64,000 bases of DNA, from contig NZ_AP024872.1 of the NCBI RefSeq assembly GCF_024346875.1, forward strand, positions 372,001-436,000, given 5' to 3'. Below, piece by piece: positions 1-9,270 of the stretch (its first letter is position 1; every line of letters begins with the position of its first letter). The position numbers were made by a program, and so were the translations under genes. The notes beneath the pieces are model-generated. The model saw only the letters and a list, made by a program, of their open reading frames with translations. It did not search any database and was not told where the DNA came from. The stretch is from Vibrio gallicus (lineage in GTDB: Bacteria; Pseudomonadota; Gammaproteobacteria; Enterobacterales; Vibrionaceae).

Positions 1-1182
1 TGATATCTGAGCCACGCTCTGGTTGAAGTCTTTGTCTTTGGTTGTCATACGAAACACTGCCCAGTGTTGACAGGGATCTTCGACCATCTTCATATTGCCC
101 CATGGTAGAGGAATGCCATTACCTCGATATACTGCCTTTAATATACCCGGATGGTAGGCGTCAAAGTAATGCCAATGAGGGTAGGGTGATACAGCGGTCA
201 TACGTCGCATAGCAATGGATTCCGATACACCCGCCAATTTACATACCGAAATATCATAGCCGCTGCGGTCAAGCAATTGTCGAAAGGGTACTTTAGGGCA
301 CAGCAGTGCTCCCGCAAAAAATGAGCACTCAAAATCGCGCCAGGCGTGTAGGATCTTAGTGGAATCTAGTTCGACTGAGTTGCTAGTTTGGCTCTCATCT
401 CTAAGTCCATAGCTTGGCTTACTATCTGCAATAAGATTGCTTTTTTCACCATCTCCCTGATGAAGCACCATGTGCCCAATATTCACCGCAAGGTCATATT
501 TTAGTCGCACTGGGTCATTTTTGAGTATTTTGTTGATATGGACGATATTTGGTGGCTCAAAATAGGAGCGAGTTACCCGATGGCGCGTGTCATCTAAGGC
601 ATCAACAACAGGCTTTGGGCTATCACTAAACCATTTTACTTTAAGGCCAATTTCTTCACAGATTTCAAGCAGGTCATCCACCTGCAGTGGCATACGTTTG
701 TGACCAACCTCTTCTGCTGCTCGCTCTAGATCGGGAAAGTGGTTCTGATTGTGCTCTTGGTGAGCTCGGATCAAAAGATGGGCAAATTGTCGGCCGGTGG
801 TACCGGTTTGAGCCAGCATTTCTGGAATAGCAATTTGCAAAATATCATTGGAAAACAGAAAGCTAGGCTCAAGCGCCATTCCTCTAACACCGCCTTTCCC
901 ACTCTTATCTGGAACAATATCGTGGTGGTCGTTGGCATCGTCTAAGAACCAATTTAATGGTTTTTGGAATACATCCGCAATTACCTCGAGCATGTCTTCG
1001 CTCGGTACACGTTTGCCTCGTTCAATCATTGATAGATAAGACACTGAGGGCGCAGATTCTGGGTTTAATTTTATACAACGCGCTGATAAATCCTCAAGCG
1101 TAAGGTGGTTACGTTTGCGTAGATTCCTGATCTTGGTGCCAAGAAAATGTGATTGTCTGAATAAGCTGGTTTTTGATTTCAT
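1..1182 (-). CDS. XRE-family transcriptional regulator with DUF3612 domain (3' end outside window)
   Basis: Translating the minus strand from the ATG at 1182 gives 394 open codons running off the left edge, so the C-terminus is missing. Residues about 12-75 form a helix-turn-helix of the XRE type, with the phrase SYLSMIERGKRVPS. The rest matches my memory of the Vibrio DUF3612 family and has the layout of short-chain-fatty-acid regulators (ScfR/RamB): HTH, then an IrrE-like middle domain, then a C-terminal domain with cysteines and histidines. RamB controls glyoxylate-shunt genes in Corynebacterium. Here the gene is divergent from malate synthase and isocitrate lyase, so control of that operon is a reasonable inference. 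Direct repeats lie immediately upstream of its start codon. Confidence 0.8.
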   Translation of the reverse strand, partial: MKSKTSLFRQSHFLGTKIRNLRKRNHLTLEDLSARCIKLNPESAPSVSYLSMIERGKRVPSEDMLEVIADVFQKPLNWFLDDANDHHDIVPDKSGKGGVRGMALEPSFLFSNDILQIAIPEMLAQTGTTGRQFAHLLIRAHQEHNQNHFPDLERAAEEVGHKRMPLQVDDLLEICEEIGLKVKWFSDSPKPVVDALDDTRHRVTRSYFEPPNIVHINKILKNDPVRLKYDLAVNIGHMVLHQGDGEKSNLIADSKPSYGLRDESQTSNSVELDSTKILHAWRDFECSFFAGALLCPKVPFRQLLDRSGYDISVCKLAGVSESIAMRRMTAVSPYPHWHYFDAYHPGILKAVYRGNGIPLPWGNMKMVEDPCQHWAVFRMTTKDKDFNQSVAQIS

Positions 1183-1223
1183 TTTGTAAAATTTACACTG
1201 TGTAATTTTATTTGTGAAATTTT
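1183..1223. promoter_or_regulatory. Probable operator between the DUF3612 regulator and glcB-aceA
   Basis: Two direct repeats TTTGTRAAATTT lie at 1183-1194 and 1211-1222. A perfect palindrome TTACAC-T-GTGTAA lies between them at 1193-1205. The first repeat abuts the regulator start codon, which suits autorepression. The assignment to the DUF3612 protein is inference from position and symmetry. Confidence 0.5.
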
Positions 1224-1321
1224 AGTAAAGAATTAGTTAAAGTTAAATCGTACCCAAGAGGAATAAATCAGTTTTGTGAAGTCGCTGTAGCAGCGCTCAT
1301 ATTTGACCAGAGGAAAAGGCT

Positions 1322-3484
1322 ATGAATTTACCGCTAACCAAACAATGCCAAATTCACCACCAATTGTCCCAGTTCTTGAATACTGAAGTCCTTCCTCTAG
1401 TGAATCTTGATGTCGAGGCCTTCTGGCATGACTTCACTGAACTATTGGAAGAGTTCGCGCCGCGTAATCAAGCTCTATTGCAAAAGCGGGATGATTTTCA
1501 AGCTCAAATTGATCAATTTCATTACACACACCCTAGCTTTACTTTGGCGCAGTATCAGCAGTTTTTAACCGAGATTGGCTATCTAGTTGATGAAGGGGAA
1601 GACTTTACTATTGAAACTCAAAATCTCGACACAGAGATAACCGCAATTGCGGCGCCACAACTGGTTGTGCCAATCAAAAATGCTCGGTTTGCACTGAACG
1701 CGGCTAATGCGCGTTGGGGAAGCTTATACGATGCATTATATGGAAGCGATGTTATTCCAAGTAAAGGCGGTATGCAGGCAGGGAAAAAATACAACCCAGC
1801 ACGTGGCAAGCGCGCAATTGAGTATGCAAAAAATATGCTCGATGAGGTATTTCCTCTAGATGAGGGCTCGCATCAAGATGTAGAAAGCTACACCGTCTAT
1901 TTTCAAAATCTATTGGCTTACTTCCCAGATGGCTCGCACTCAGGTCTTAAAAATCCGCGCCAGTTTGTTGCCGCTAGTGATCCAGAGCGTGAACCAACGT
2001 CGATTATCTTAAAGCACAATGGTTTACATGTGGAATTGATTATAAATCGCCAAGGCAAGATTGGTAAAAATGATCTGTCTCATATTGATGATATTCAAAT
2101 GGAGTCAGCAACTTCAACCATTATGGATCTTGAGGACTCTATTGCCGCGGTAGATGGTGAGGACAAGGTCGATGCCTATAGAAACTGGTTAGGGTTAGTG
2201 ACAGGGTCACTAAGTGCAGGGTTTGAAAAAGATGGCGTACATCATATCCGTCGTTTGGAAGGTGACCGTAGCTACGATGGTCGTGGCGGCGAGGATTATA
2301 ATCTGCATGGTCGCTCACTACTTCTGATCCGTAATGTAGGCCATTTGATGAACAGTGATCTTGTTACGCTGCGCAATGGAGACATGGCACCTGAAGGATT
2401 AATTGATTCGGTAATAACAGCGCTTATCGCGGCTATTGAGCTTAAGAACCCGCAAGCATGCCGAATACGTAATAGTCGTGAAGGCTCTATTTATATCGTG
2501 AAACCAAAAATGCACGGTCCTGAAGAAGTGGCGTTTGCCTGCGATGTATTTACTCGTGTTGAACAGATGCTAGAGCTTGCGCCAAACACCATCAAAATCG
2601 GGATCATGGATGAAGAACGTCGCACTTCACTAAACCTGAAAAGCTGTATCAGACAAGCAAAGCAGCGCGTGTTCTTCATTAATACAGGCTTTTTAGATAG
2701 AACTGGCGATGAGATCCATACCAGCATGAATGCCGGCCCATTTATGCCCAAGCCGGAGTTAAAACATCAGCGCTGGATTGAGTCGTATGAAAACAACAAT
2801 GTTGCAACTGGCCTGCAATGTGGAATGTCCGGTAGGGCTCAGATTGGTAAAGGTATGTGGGCAATGCCAGACGAGATGGCGGCGATGATGGAGCAAAAGT
2901 CCAGTCATTTGCAAGCGGGTGCATCGACAGCATGGGTGCCGTCACCAACCGCCGCTACGCTACATGCGCTGCATTACTTGCAATGCAATGTATTTGAGCG
3001 TCAACAACAGATCCAGACCAAGTCTTATCGCGAAGGCATGTTAGATATCCCACTGCTTGATGATCAAAGGACACTCACCTCTACAGAGATTGAGAGTGAG
3101 CTAAAAAATAACGTGCAAGGGATCTTGGGGTATGTATCGCGTTGGGTTGAGATGGGTATTGGCTGTTCAAAGGTACCTGATATTAATTACGTTGGTCTAA
3201 TGGAAGACCGAGCCACCTTACGGATATCTAGCCAACATATTGCTAATTGGCTTAAGCACGAGATTTGCACAACACAACAGGTAGAGGAGTGCATGCAGCA
3301 GATGGCAATGACGGTGGATAGCCAGAATAGTAATACAGCGGGCTACCAAGATATGACACCGAACACACACACTAGCCTGGCTTATCAAGCCGCAAAAGCA
3401 CTTATTTTCGAGGGAATGGCGCAGCCCAACGGCTATACCGAGCCTTTATTACACCACTATCGAATTTTAGCAAAACAGCACTAA
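1322..3484 (+). CDS. glcB: Malate synthase G
   Basis: 720 residues, the length of the monomeric G isoform (about 723) rather than the A isoform (about 530). It condenses glyoxylate with acetyl-CoA to malate in the glyoxylate shunt. Visible family signatures are NARWGSLYDALYG near residue 130, MDLEDSIAAVDGEDK near 265, the RSYDGRGGEDYNLHGR loop, GIMDEERRTSLNL near 430 and MEDRATLRISSQ with the presumed catalytic base Asp629. A ribosome site (agaggaaaa) precedes the ATG. It is 33 bp upstream of aceA, so the two form an operon. Pairing a G-type enzyme directly with aceA is less usual than aceB-aceA; in many bacteria glcB sits with glycolate oxidase genes. Confidence 0.95.
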   Translation: MNLPLTKQCQIHHQLSQFLNTEVLPLVNLDVEAFWHDFTELLEEFAPRNQALLQKRDDFQAQIDQFHYTHPSFTLAQYQQFLTEIGYLVDEGEDFTIETQNLDTEITAIAAPQLVVPIKNARFALNAANARWGSLYDALYGSDVIPSKGGMQAGKKYNPARGKRAIEYAKNMLDEVFPLDEGSHQDVESYTVYFQNLLAYFPDGSHSGLKNPRQFVAASDPEREPTSIILKHNGLHVELIINRQGKIGKNDLSHIDDIQMESATSTIMDLEDSIAAVDGEDKVDAYRNWLGLVTGSLSAGFEKDGVHHIRRLEGDRSYDGRGGEDYNLHGRSLLLIRNVGHLMNSDLVTLRNGDMAPEGLIDSVITALIAAIELKNPQACRIRNSREGSIYIVKPKMHGPEEVAFACDVFTRVEQMLELAPNTIKIGIMDEERRTSLNLKSCIRQAKQRVFFINTGFLDRTGDEIHTSMNAGPFMPKPELKHQRWIESYENNNVATGLQCGMSGRAQIGKGMWAMPDEMAAMMEQKSSHLQAGASTAWVPSPTAATLHALHYLQCNVFERQQQIQTKSYREGMLDIPLLDDQRTLTSTEIESELKNNVQGILGYVSRWVEMGIGCSKVPDINYVGLMEDRATLRISSQHIANWLKHEICTTQQVEECMQQMAMTVDSQNSNTAGYQDMTPNTHTSLAYQAAKALIFEGMAQPNGYTEPLLHHYRILAKQH

Positions 3485-3517
3485 TACGAACTGAGTTGAT
3501 ACTAGGAGAGGGACACC

Positions 3518-5116
3518 ATGAATAGCTATAGAACTATGTTGGAAAACGCAGCGAATACGACTCAACAGCAAGGAGACACGTGGAGCGCAATTAACCCTGA
3601 GTTTGTGGTGCGCATGCAGCTTCAAAACCGTTTTAGAACTGGGCTGGATATTGCTAAGTATACCGCCAAAATTATGCGTCGAGATATGCAGGCCTATGAC
3701 GATGATTGTGAAAACTACACTCAGTCTTTGGGTTGCTGGCACGGATTTGTTGGTCAGCAGAAAATGATCTCCATTAAAAAACACTTTGGTACGACTCAAA
3801 GTCGTTATCTGTACCTGTCTGGCTGGATGGTGGCGGCGATGCGCTCTGAATTAGGGCCACTTCCTGACCAATCAATGCATGAGAAAACCGCAGTACCAAA
3901 ACTTATCGAAGAGCTGTACACCTTTTTAAAACAAGCGGATGCCCGCGAGTTAAACCATCTTTATCATGCTCTTGATAATGCACGTCAGCAAGGTGATGAA
4001 ATCAAGGCAATCGCCGCGCAAAAACAAATAGACAGTTTTGAGACCCATATCGTACCGATAGTGGCAGATATTGATGCAGGCTTTGGTAATGAAGAAGCCA
4101 CCTACCTGCTAGCCAAGAAGATGATTGAAGCGGGCGCATGCTGTATTCAGATCGAAAATCAGGTATCAGATGCCAAGCAATGCGGACACCAAGACGGGAA
4201 GGTGACGGTACCTCATGAAGACTTTCTCGCTAAAATTAATGCGGTTCGCTATGCGTTCCTAGAGCTTGGAGTTGATGATGGCGTTATCGTGGCGCGTACC
4301 GATTCACTGGGCGCAGGCTTGACTCAGAAGATCCCTGTATCACAGTGTGCTGGCGATTTGGCAGAGCAATACAATGCCTTTATAGATGGCGAAGAGATCA
4401 CTTCACTAGATGAGCTTGAAAGCGGTGATATGGTTCTTAAACAAGGTGGTCGTATTATCAAGCCGACTCGACTACCAAATGGTTTGGTGAAGTTTAAGCC
4501 TAATACTGGGGAGGATCGAGTGGTTCTTGATTGTATTACTTCCCTACAACACGGGGCTGATCTACTGTGGATTGAAACCGAAAAGCCTCATGTGGAACAG
4601 ATAGCGGGTATGGTTAATCGCATCCGAGAGGTGGTACCGAATGCAAAACTGGTATACAACAATAGCCCATCGTTTAACTGGACTCTAAACTTCCGCCAGC
4701 AAGTATTTGATGCATGGGCAGAGCAAGGTAAAGACGTCTCGGCTTATGATAGAGAGAAGCTGATGAGTAGTATCTTTGATGATACCGAGTTGGCAAGAGA
4801 GGCGGATACCCGTATCCAAAACTTCCAACGTGATGGGGCCAGAGAGGCGGGTATATTCCACCATTTGATTACGCTACCTACCTATCACACCGCTGCACTG
4901 TCAACGGATAATCTGGCTAAAGATTACTTTGGCGAAATGGGGATGCTGGCTTATGTTAAAGGTGTTCAGCGTCAAGAGATACGCCAGCAGCTTTCTTCTG
5001 TGAAGCATCAGGATATGGCGGGCTCTAATATTGGCGATGACCATAAAAGCTACTTCTCTGGCGAACAGGCGCTAAAAGCATCCGGCGAAAATAACACCAT
5101 GAACCAATTTGGTTAG
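3518..5116 (+). CDS. aceA: Isocitrate lyase, long Pseudomonas-type form
   Basis: 532 residues. It splits isocitrate into succinate and glyoxylate, which malate synthase from the gene just upstream then uses. The catalytic loop reads KQCGH with Cys222 as nucleophile; the enteric version is KKCGH, and KQCGH is what I recall from the 531-residue Pseudomonas enzyme. Mg-binding acidic residues appear in IVADIDAGFGNE (about 181-192). The start ATG has AGGAGAGG upstream. Second gene of the glcB-aceA operon, closed by a strong terminator at 5136-5163. Expression is probably governed by the divergent DUF3612 regulator. Confidence 0.95.
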   Translation: MNSYRTMLENAANTTQQQGDTWSAINPEFVVRMQLQNRFRTGLDIAKYTAKIMRRDMQAYDDDCENYTQSLGCWHGFVGQQKMISIKKHFGTTQSRYLYLSGWMVAAMRSELGPLPDQSMHEKTAVPKLIEELYTFLKQADARELNHLYHALDNARQQGDEIKAIAAQKQIDSFETHIVPIVADIDAGFGNEEATYLLAKKMIEAGACCIQIENQVSDAKQCGHQDGKVTVPHEDFLAKINAVRYAFLELGVDDGVIVARTDSLGAGLTQKIPVSQCAGDLAEQYNAFIDGEEITSLDELESGDMVLKQGGRIIKPTRLPNGLVKFKPNTGEDRVVLDCITSLQHGADLLWIETEKPHVEQIAGMVNRIREVVPNAKLVYNNSPSFNWTLNFRQQVFDAWAEQGKDVSAYDREKLMSSIFDDTELAREADTRIQNFQRDGAREAGIFHHLITLPTYHTAALSTDNLAKDYFGEMGMLAYVKGVQRQEIRQQLSSVKHQDMAGSNIGDDHKSYFSGEQALKASGENNTMNQFG

Positions 5117-5135
5117 ATAAAAGTAGACCCAAGAC

Positions 5136-5163
5136 AAGGAAGGCGAAAGCCTTCCTTTTTTTG
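5136..5163 (+). terminator. Rho-independent terminator of glcB-aceA
   Basis: Nine-base-pair stem AAGGAAGGC / GCCTTCCTT with a GAAA tetraloop, followed by a T run. It lies 19 bp after the aceA stop codon. Confidence 0.9.
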
Positions 5164-5346
5164 TTTCATTGACCGTGTAAATATAAGCGCAACAGGCTCA
5201 ATTGCATTTGCTAGTAATATGTACGTACTGACGGTTATAGACTCTTATTATTAAACTCTCACTAAGTACGTATTACATCTTTGATGAAAGGTGATTCTCT
5301 CTATTGTTGAGCCGACTAAACTATAAAAATAAAAAAGGAATTGTTA

Positions 5347-6777
5347 ATGCCACACCTAAACCTTATTCGAGATAACGTCGAGCAAGTGCAGGATGAACTA
5401 CAAAGCAGCTTTGAATTGTTGCAACAAGCTTACAACGCTCAACCTAATTCCAGTTTTGAGCATCGTGCTGGTTTACTTAAACTCTTAAAATCAGCACTGC
5501 TTGAAAACCAAAATGCATTGATTACTGCGCTAAATAGTGACTTTGAATCGCGCAGTGATTTTGACACGGTTATGGCGGATATCATGCCAACGGTTTCTCA
5601 TATCAATTACACCGTTAAACATCTAAATAAATGGATGAAAGCATCGCCTCGTAAAGCCGGTTTGCTGTTGTCACCCTCAAAGCTTGAGGTTCAATATCAG
5701 CCTGTAGGCGTCGTTGGAATTATTTCACCTTGGAACTTTCCAATTATGCTAAGCCTGGCACCATTAGCGACCGCTCTTGCAGCGGGTAATAGAATAATGG
5801 TCAAGCTCAGTGAGTATACTCCTCGCACCAATGAGGTGATAAAGGACCTACTTAGACCATTAGATTCACATGTTCAGGTTGTGACGGGGAATGCGCAAAT
5901 AGCTGCAAAATTTACCAGTTTAAAGTTTGCTCATCTTTTATTTACCGGTTCAACCCATACAGGTCGCCTAGTGGCACAAAGCGCCGCCAAAAATTTGGTT
6001 CCAGTTACATTGGAGCTAGGAGGTAAATCGCCAGTCGTTATCACCCCATCGAGTGATTTAAATAAGGTGATGGATAGTATTATCTTTGGTAAGTGTGTCA
6101 ATGCGGGACAAATTTGCGTAGCGCCTGATTACGTATTGATTGAGCAAGATAAAGCCGATGCATTTGCCGAGTTATTTATTGAGCGTTTTATCACCTTGTA
6201 TGGCAATAATCCTCAAGACTTTACGCATATCATTAATGACACCCAACATCGTCGGCTGCAGCAGTACTTATCGGAAGCTGAATTATGCGAGAGCTGTCGC
6301 GTAGTACCTGTTACTGGCGATGCATTATCTGATAATTCCCGTCGCATGCTTCCTCATTTGGTGTTAAATCCGGATACGGAACTGCGGCTAATGAGAGAAG
6401 AGATATTTGGGCCAATCTTGCCAGTAGTAGGATACCAAAATCTAGAGCAAGCGGTTGCCATTATCAATAAAGGCGAAAGGCCGTTGGCGCTTTATATTAT
6501 GTCCGAAGATGATATCAGTACCAATTATATCCTTAACCGGACCCACAGCGGAGGCGTGGCGATCAACGATACTATTTTGCAGGTAGCGGCAGAAGATGCG
6601 CCGTTTGGTGGTATTGGTGAGTCGGGAATGGGACGTTATCATGGTAAGGAAGGTTTTCTAAGCTTTAGTCATGCGCGCACTGTATTGAGGACGCCAACTT
6701 GGTTACCTAGAGCGCGCTATATGCTAAAAGCGAAAAGCCTGACACTGCGAGTGCTACGTAAATTGTTTATAAAATAG
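5347..6777 (+). CDS. Coniferyl-aldehyde-dehydrogenase-type aldehyde dehydrogenase
   Basis: 476 residues of the NAD(P)-dependent aldehyde dehydrogenase superfamily, oxidising an aldehyde to the acid. The family core is present: SPWNFP near 127, FTGSTHTG near 199, general base Glu223 in LELGGKSP, nucleophile Cys257 in NAGQICVAPDY, and EEIFGPILP near 363. Overall pattern and length best fit the CalB/coniferyl aldehyde dehydrogenase branch; the real substrate is unknown. I chose the ATG at 5347 (AAGGA seven bases upstream) over an in-frame TTG at 5341 that would touch the ribosome site. It follows the glyoxylate operon terminator and seems monocistronic. Confidence 0.85.
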   Translation: MPHLNLIRDNVEQVQDELQSSFELLQQAYNAQPNSSFEHRAGLLKLLKSALLENQNALITALNSDFESRSDFDTVMADIMPTVSHINYTVKHLNKWMKASPRKAGLLLSPSKLEVQYQPVGVVGIISPWNFPIMLSLAPLATALAAGNRIMVKLSEYTPRTNEVIKDLLRPLDSHVQVVTGNAQIAAKFTSLKFAHLLFTGSTHTGRLVAQSAAKNLVPVTLELGGKSPVVITPSSDLNKVMDSIIFGKCVNAGQICVAPDYVLIEQDKADAFAELFIERFITLYGNNPQDFTHIINDTQHRRLQQYLSEAELCESCRVVPVTGDALSDNSRRMLPHLVLNPDTELRLMREEIFGPILPVVGYQNLEQAVAIINKGERPLALYIMSEDDISTNYILNRTHSGGVAINDTILQVAAEDAPFGGIGESGMGRYHGKEGFLSFSHARTVLRTPTWLPRARYMLKAKSLTLRVLRKLFIK

Positions 6778-6829
6778 GTGTTTTTACATAGTAATCGGTT
6801 CAACTCAAAATATAAAAGAGATAGCAAAC

Positions 6830-7147
6830 ATGAGCTTAACCACGATAACGTTTTTTGAGCGCTTTGAGGCGGATATCTTATCGGGTAAAAAAACGATTAC
6901 GATTCGTAATCAAGATGAGAAAGATTTTTTACTCAATAGTCAGGTGAGCGTTGCGACATTTGAGCAGGGGCGTTGGTTTTGTGATCTGATGATTAAATCA
7001 GTTGAACCGATACAATTTAAAGACCTGTCACAACTGCATGCGGCGCAAGAGAATATGACATTGAGTGAGCTCAAGAGCGTAATAAGAGAGATCTATCCAC
7101 AAACTGAAACACTGTATGTGATCAGCTTCAGCTTAGTTGCGAATTAG
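6830..7147 (+). CDS. yqfB: N(4)-acetylcytidine amidohydrolase (ASCH domain, YqfB family)
   Basis: 105 residues; the E. coli homologue has 103. The family hydrolyses N4-acetylcytidine to cytidine and acetate, a nucleoside salvage step. The sequence is one ASCH domain (TITFFERFEADILSGKKTIT at the start). The catalytic residues described for YqfB line up as Lys21, Thr24 and Glu74, the last in the conserved QENMTLSEL segment. Preceded by a weak AGAG site; 52 bp after the aldehyde dehydrogenase, so co-transcription is possible. Confidence 0.88.
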   Translation: MSLTTITFFERFEADILSGKKTITIRNQDEKDFLLNSQVSVATFEQGRWFCDLMIKSVEPIQFKDLSQLHAAQENMTLSELKSVIREIYPQTETLYVISFSLVAN

Positions 7148-7452
7148 CAGATAAGCGCTTTAATTGAGAGGGTTGTAATTGAGGACATACACCAATATTA
7201 GGTGTGTGTCCTCTAAAAAGAACGTGGTTAAAAAATTGAGAAAAGTATTCAATTGATTGGGTATTATCTGCAATGTATTTATTCACTTAGTTTTATACAT
7301 GGCTGAAATGCAAGAAAAGAATAATAAATACAATCGCTTAGTATTAGTTTGTTCTATCACCAAATAATGAGTATTAAGGTTTTACATCACTAAGCATCGT
7401 TTCCTCTCAATGTTTGTTAGAATCCGGCTCCGAATATTTTGTGGAAATGATC
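7148..7452. other. Gene-free gap with a long hairpin at 7181-7213
   Basis: A 13-bp inverted repeat GAGGACATACACC / GGTGTGTGTCCTC with one G-U pair and a seven-base loop lies 33 bp after yqfB. It is followed by TAAAAAG rather than a T run, so it is not a classic terminator. The rest of the gap is AT-rich and holds no supportable gene. Confidence 0.5.
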
Positions 7453-8043
7453 ATGAAAAAACGAATAAAACTTACCTTTATGTTGGGCTTGATGGTATTG
7501 CTACCGATTGCTGCAATGGCTTACTTGGTCGTTTGGACTCTAACAACTGTTTCCGATCTTATTCACCCAATAGTCGATTGGGTGGGGAACTTTGGCTATT
7601 CTGAGCAAATCTCTATTGCGTTGGCTTTTGCTTTGATTTTAGGTAGCTGCTTCACTCTTGGGCTGATCATCACTACCAAGATTGGTAAGTCAGCATATGG
7701 TCTGTTTGAAAAGATAGCCAGAAAGGTGCCAGGCTACGGCTTTATTTCAGAAACCACTAAGCAATTACTTGATGGTGATTCGCTAAATATCACTAAGAAA
7801 ACAGCATGTCGAGTTTATCCAACTGGGCGTGAAAATGCGTCATTGCTTGGGTTTGTGATTGAGAGTTTAGATAAGATTGATAGCGTAGTGGTTTTCTGCC
7901 CGACAGCGCCAGTACCTACATCTGGATACTCTTACATCGTATCAAACCGTGATGTTGATATTCTTGAGGATGTGGACTCTACTGAAGCGTTGCGCGTGAT
8001 AACATTGTGCGGAACAGGAACTCAGCAACTGTTTGAAAAATAA
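7453..8043 (+). CDS. DUF502 family inner-membrane protein
   Basis: 196 residues. Two hydrophobic helices are visible near the N-terminus (about 7-32 and 50-75), then a soluble domain with the DUF502/COG2928 pattern: GYGFISETTKQLLD, VYPTGRENASLLGFV, VVVFCPTAPVPTSGYSYIV. Function is not established; the family is widespread in proteobacteria. Start chosen at the third possible ATG (7453), which has GGA seven bases upstream and begins MKKRIK, a normal positive-inside leader; two earlier in-frame starts lack spacing. Confidence 0.8.
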   Translation: MKKRIKLTFMLGLMVLLPIAAMAYLVVWTLTTVSDLIHPIVDWVGNFGYSEQISIALAFALILGSCFTLGLIITTKIGKSAYGLFEKIARKVPGYGFISETTKQLLDGDSLNITKKTACRVYPTGRENASLLGFVIESLDKIDSVVVFCPTAPVPTSGYSYIVSNRDVDILEDVDSTEALRVITLCGTGTQQLFEK

Positions 8044-8153
8044 TAGATATATGACTTGTGTCTCTAATTAGAAATATAAATTTGAGTAACGGCAGGCTAA
8101 GACTACCTTTAAATAGGCATCATATATAAGCACACAAAATCAAGGAACGAGTT

Positions 8154-8765
8154 ATGAAATTATTTGAAACTGCTGCAACACCAAGTAGCCGTCGAGTGAG
8201 CATTTTTTTGAAGTTTCTAAATACAGATGTAGAAAGAATACAGCTCGATCTCAAGGGGGGTGATAACCTTGTAGCAGATTTTCAGAGCCGTAACCCAAGT
8301 GGCACAGTACCTATGCTAGAGCTAGATGATGGTACCTGTATCAGTGAATCTGTAGCGGTATGTCGTTATTTAGACTCTGTGGTAGATAACAAGCATGACT
8401 TGTTTGGTAAGGGAGCGGTGGAGCAGGCGCAAGTTGAAATGTGGCATCGTGTTGTTGAGCTGCAAGGCTTGATGATGGCTTTTCAAGGGTTTCGTAATAT
8501 TAGCGGGTTTTATGCAGACCGCGAAAATTGTGTAGCGGCTTGGGGTGAGGAAGCTAAGCAAAGAGCCGTTTCGTTTGTAGATAAACTGGAAAAACGTCTG
8601 TCCCAATACTCCTATGTTGTGGGTGATCGTTTAACGATTGTCGATATTACGGCGTTCTTGTTTGTCAATGTGATGAAGATGGCGTTTAAGGTTGAATTCG
8701 ACGCTCAATACCCAGCTATTGTTGCTTGGCATGCCAAACTCTCTGCTATGCCAGAGTTTCAATAG
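8154..8765 (+). CDS. Glutathione S-transferase family protein
   Basis: 203 residues with the two-domain GST layout: an N-terminal thioredoxin fold (LFETAATPSSRRVSIFLKFL, then SGTVPMLELDDGTCISESVAVCRYLD with the cis-Pro and the glutathione-binding Glu-Ser pair at about 65-66) and a helical C-terminal domain with the N-capping box VVGDRLTIVDITAF. The family conjugates or reduces electrophiles with glutathione; substrate unknown. Ribosome site AAGGAACGAG. Single gene between DUF502 and the S4 protein. Confidence 0.88.
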   Translation: MKLFETAATPSSRRVSIFLKFLNTDVERIQLDLKGGDNLVADFQSRNPSGTVPMLELDDGTCISESVAVCRYLDSVVDNKHDLFGKGAVEQAQVEMWHRVVELQGLMMAFQGFRNISGFYADRENCVAAWGEEAKQRAVSFVDKLEKRLSQYSYVVGDRLTIVDITAFLFVNVMKMAFKVEFDAQYPAIVAWHAKLSAMPEFQ

Positions 8766-8810
8766 CAGTTACACTTAACCCAAGTAAATATTTTCACAAG
8801 GCACAAAACA

Positions 8811-9221
8811 TTGTCACATGATGCCCCTGAGTTTGACTCAGAACAAGAAGTCGAAATAGAAGCGATAGGCGTAGAGGTTACCAGTGAACCGATTGAGCTT
8901 TACAAGGTGCTTAAAATTGCTGATGCGGTAAGCGGTGGTGGCGAAGCAAAACAAGCGATAAGCCAGGGCTTTGTCGCGGTAAATGGCGAGCTTGAGCTGC
9001 GTAAACGCCGTAAGCTGGTGGATGGTGATTTGGTGCAGTTTAACGAGGAGTTCTACCTGGTTATTTTGAATCCAGATGCGGTACGTGCTGAATTTGAGCT
9101 GCCAGAAATTGCAGAAGCGCCTTTTGAGCCACAGCCTCAACCAGTACAGGAAGCCAAGCCTGAGCCGCAACAGCCACAAAGAAACCCGAAGTCGGGTCGT
9201 AAATCGATAGACTTTTTCTGA
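8811..9221 (+). CDS. S4-domain RNA-binding protein, YbcJ-like with extra tails
   Basis: 136 residues. The central part, about 24-86, is an S4 fold resembling E. coli YbcJ (70 residues): IELYKVLKIADAVSGGGEAK, AISQGFVAVNGELELRKRRKLVDGD. It carries an acidic N-terminal tail and a Pro/Glu/Gln-rich C-terminal tail ending in a basic stretch. Starts with TTG, as the only nearby in-frame start with an AAGG site nine bases upstream; the two overlapping ATGs are out of frame. Likely binds structured RNA such as rRNA; target unknown. Confidence 0.8.
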   Translation: MSHDAPEFDSEQEVEIEAIGVEVTSEPIELYKVLKIADAVSGGGEAKQAISQGFVAVNGELELRKRRKLVDGDLVQFNEEFYLVILNPDAVRAEFELPEIAEAPFEPQPQPVQEAKPEPQQPQRNPKSGRKSIDFF

Positions 9222-9241
9222 TAGAACAAAAACAGACAACA

Positions 9242-9269
9242 AAGGTCAGCTAAATAGCTGCCCTTTTTT
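9242..9269 (+). terminator. Terminator after the S4 gene
   Basis: Ten-base stem with one mismatch (AAGGTCAGCT / AGCTGCCCTT), AAAT loop and a T run. It lies between convergent genes and could act weakly in the other direction for the lipoprotein gene. Confidence 0.8.
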
Positions 9270-9270
9270 A

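Noticed and set aside
8838..9242. 134-codon minus-strand frame opposite the S4 gene
   Set aside because: Full overlap with a recognisable S4 protein and no family similarity of its own.
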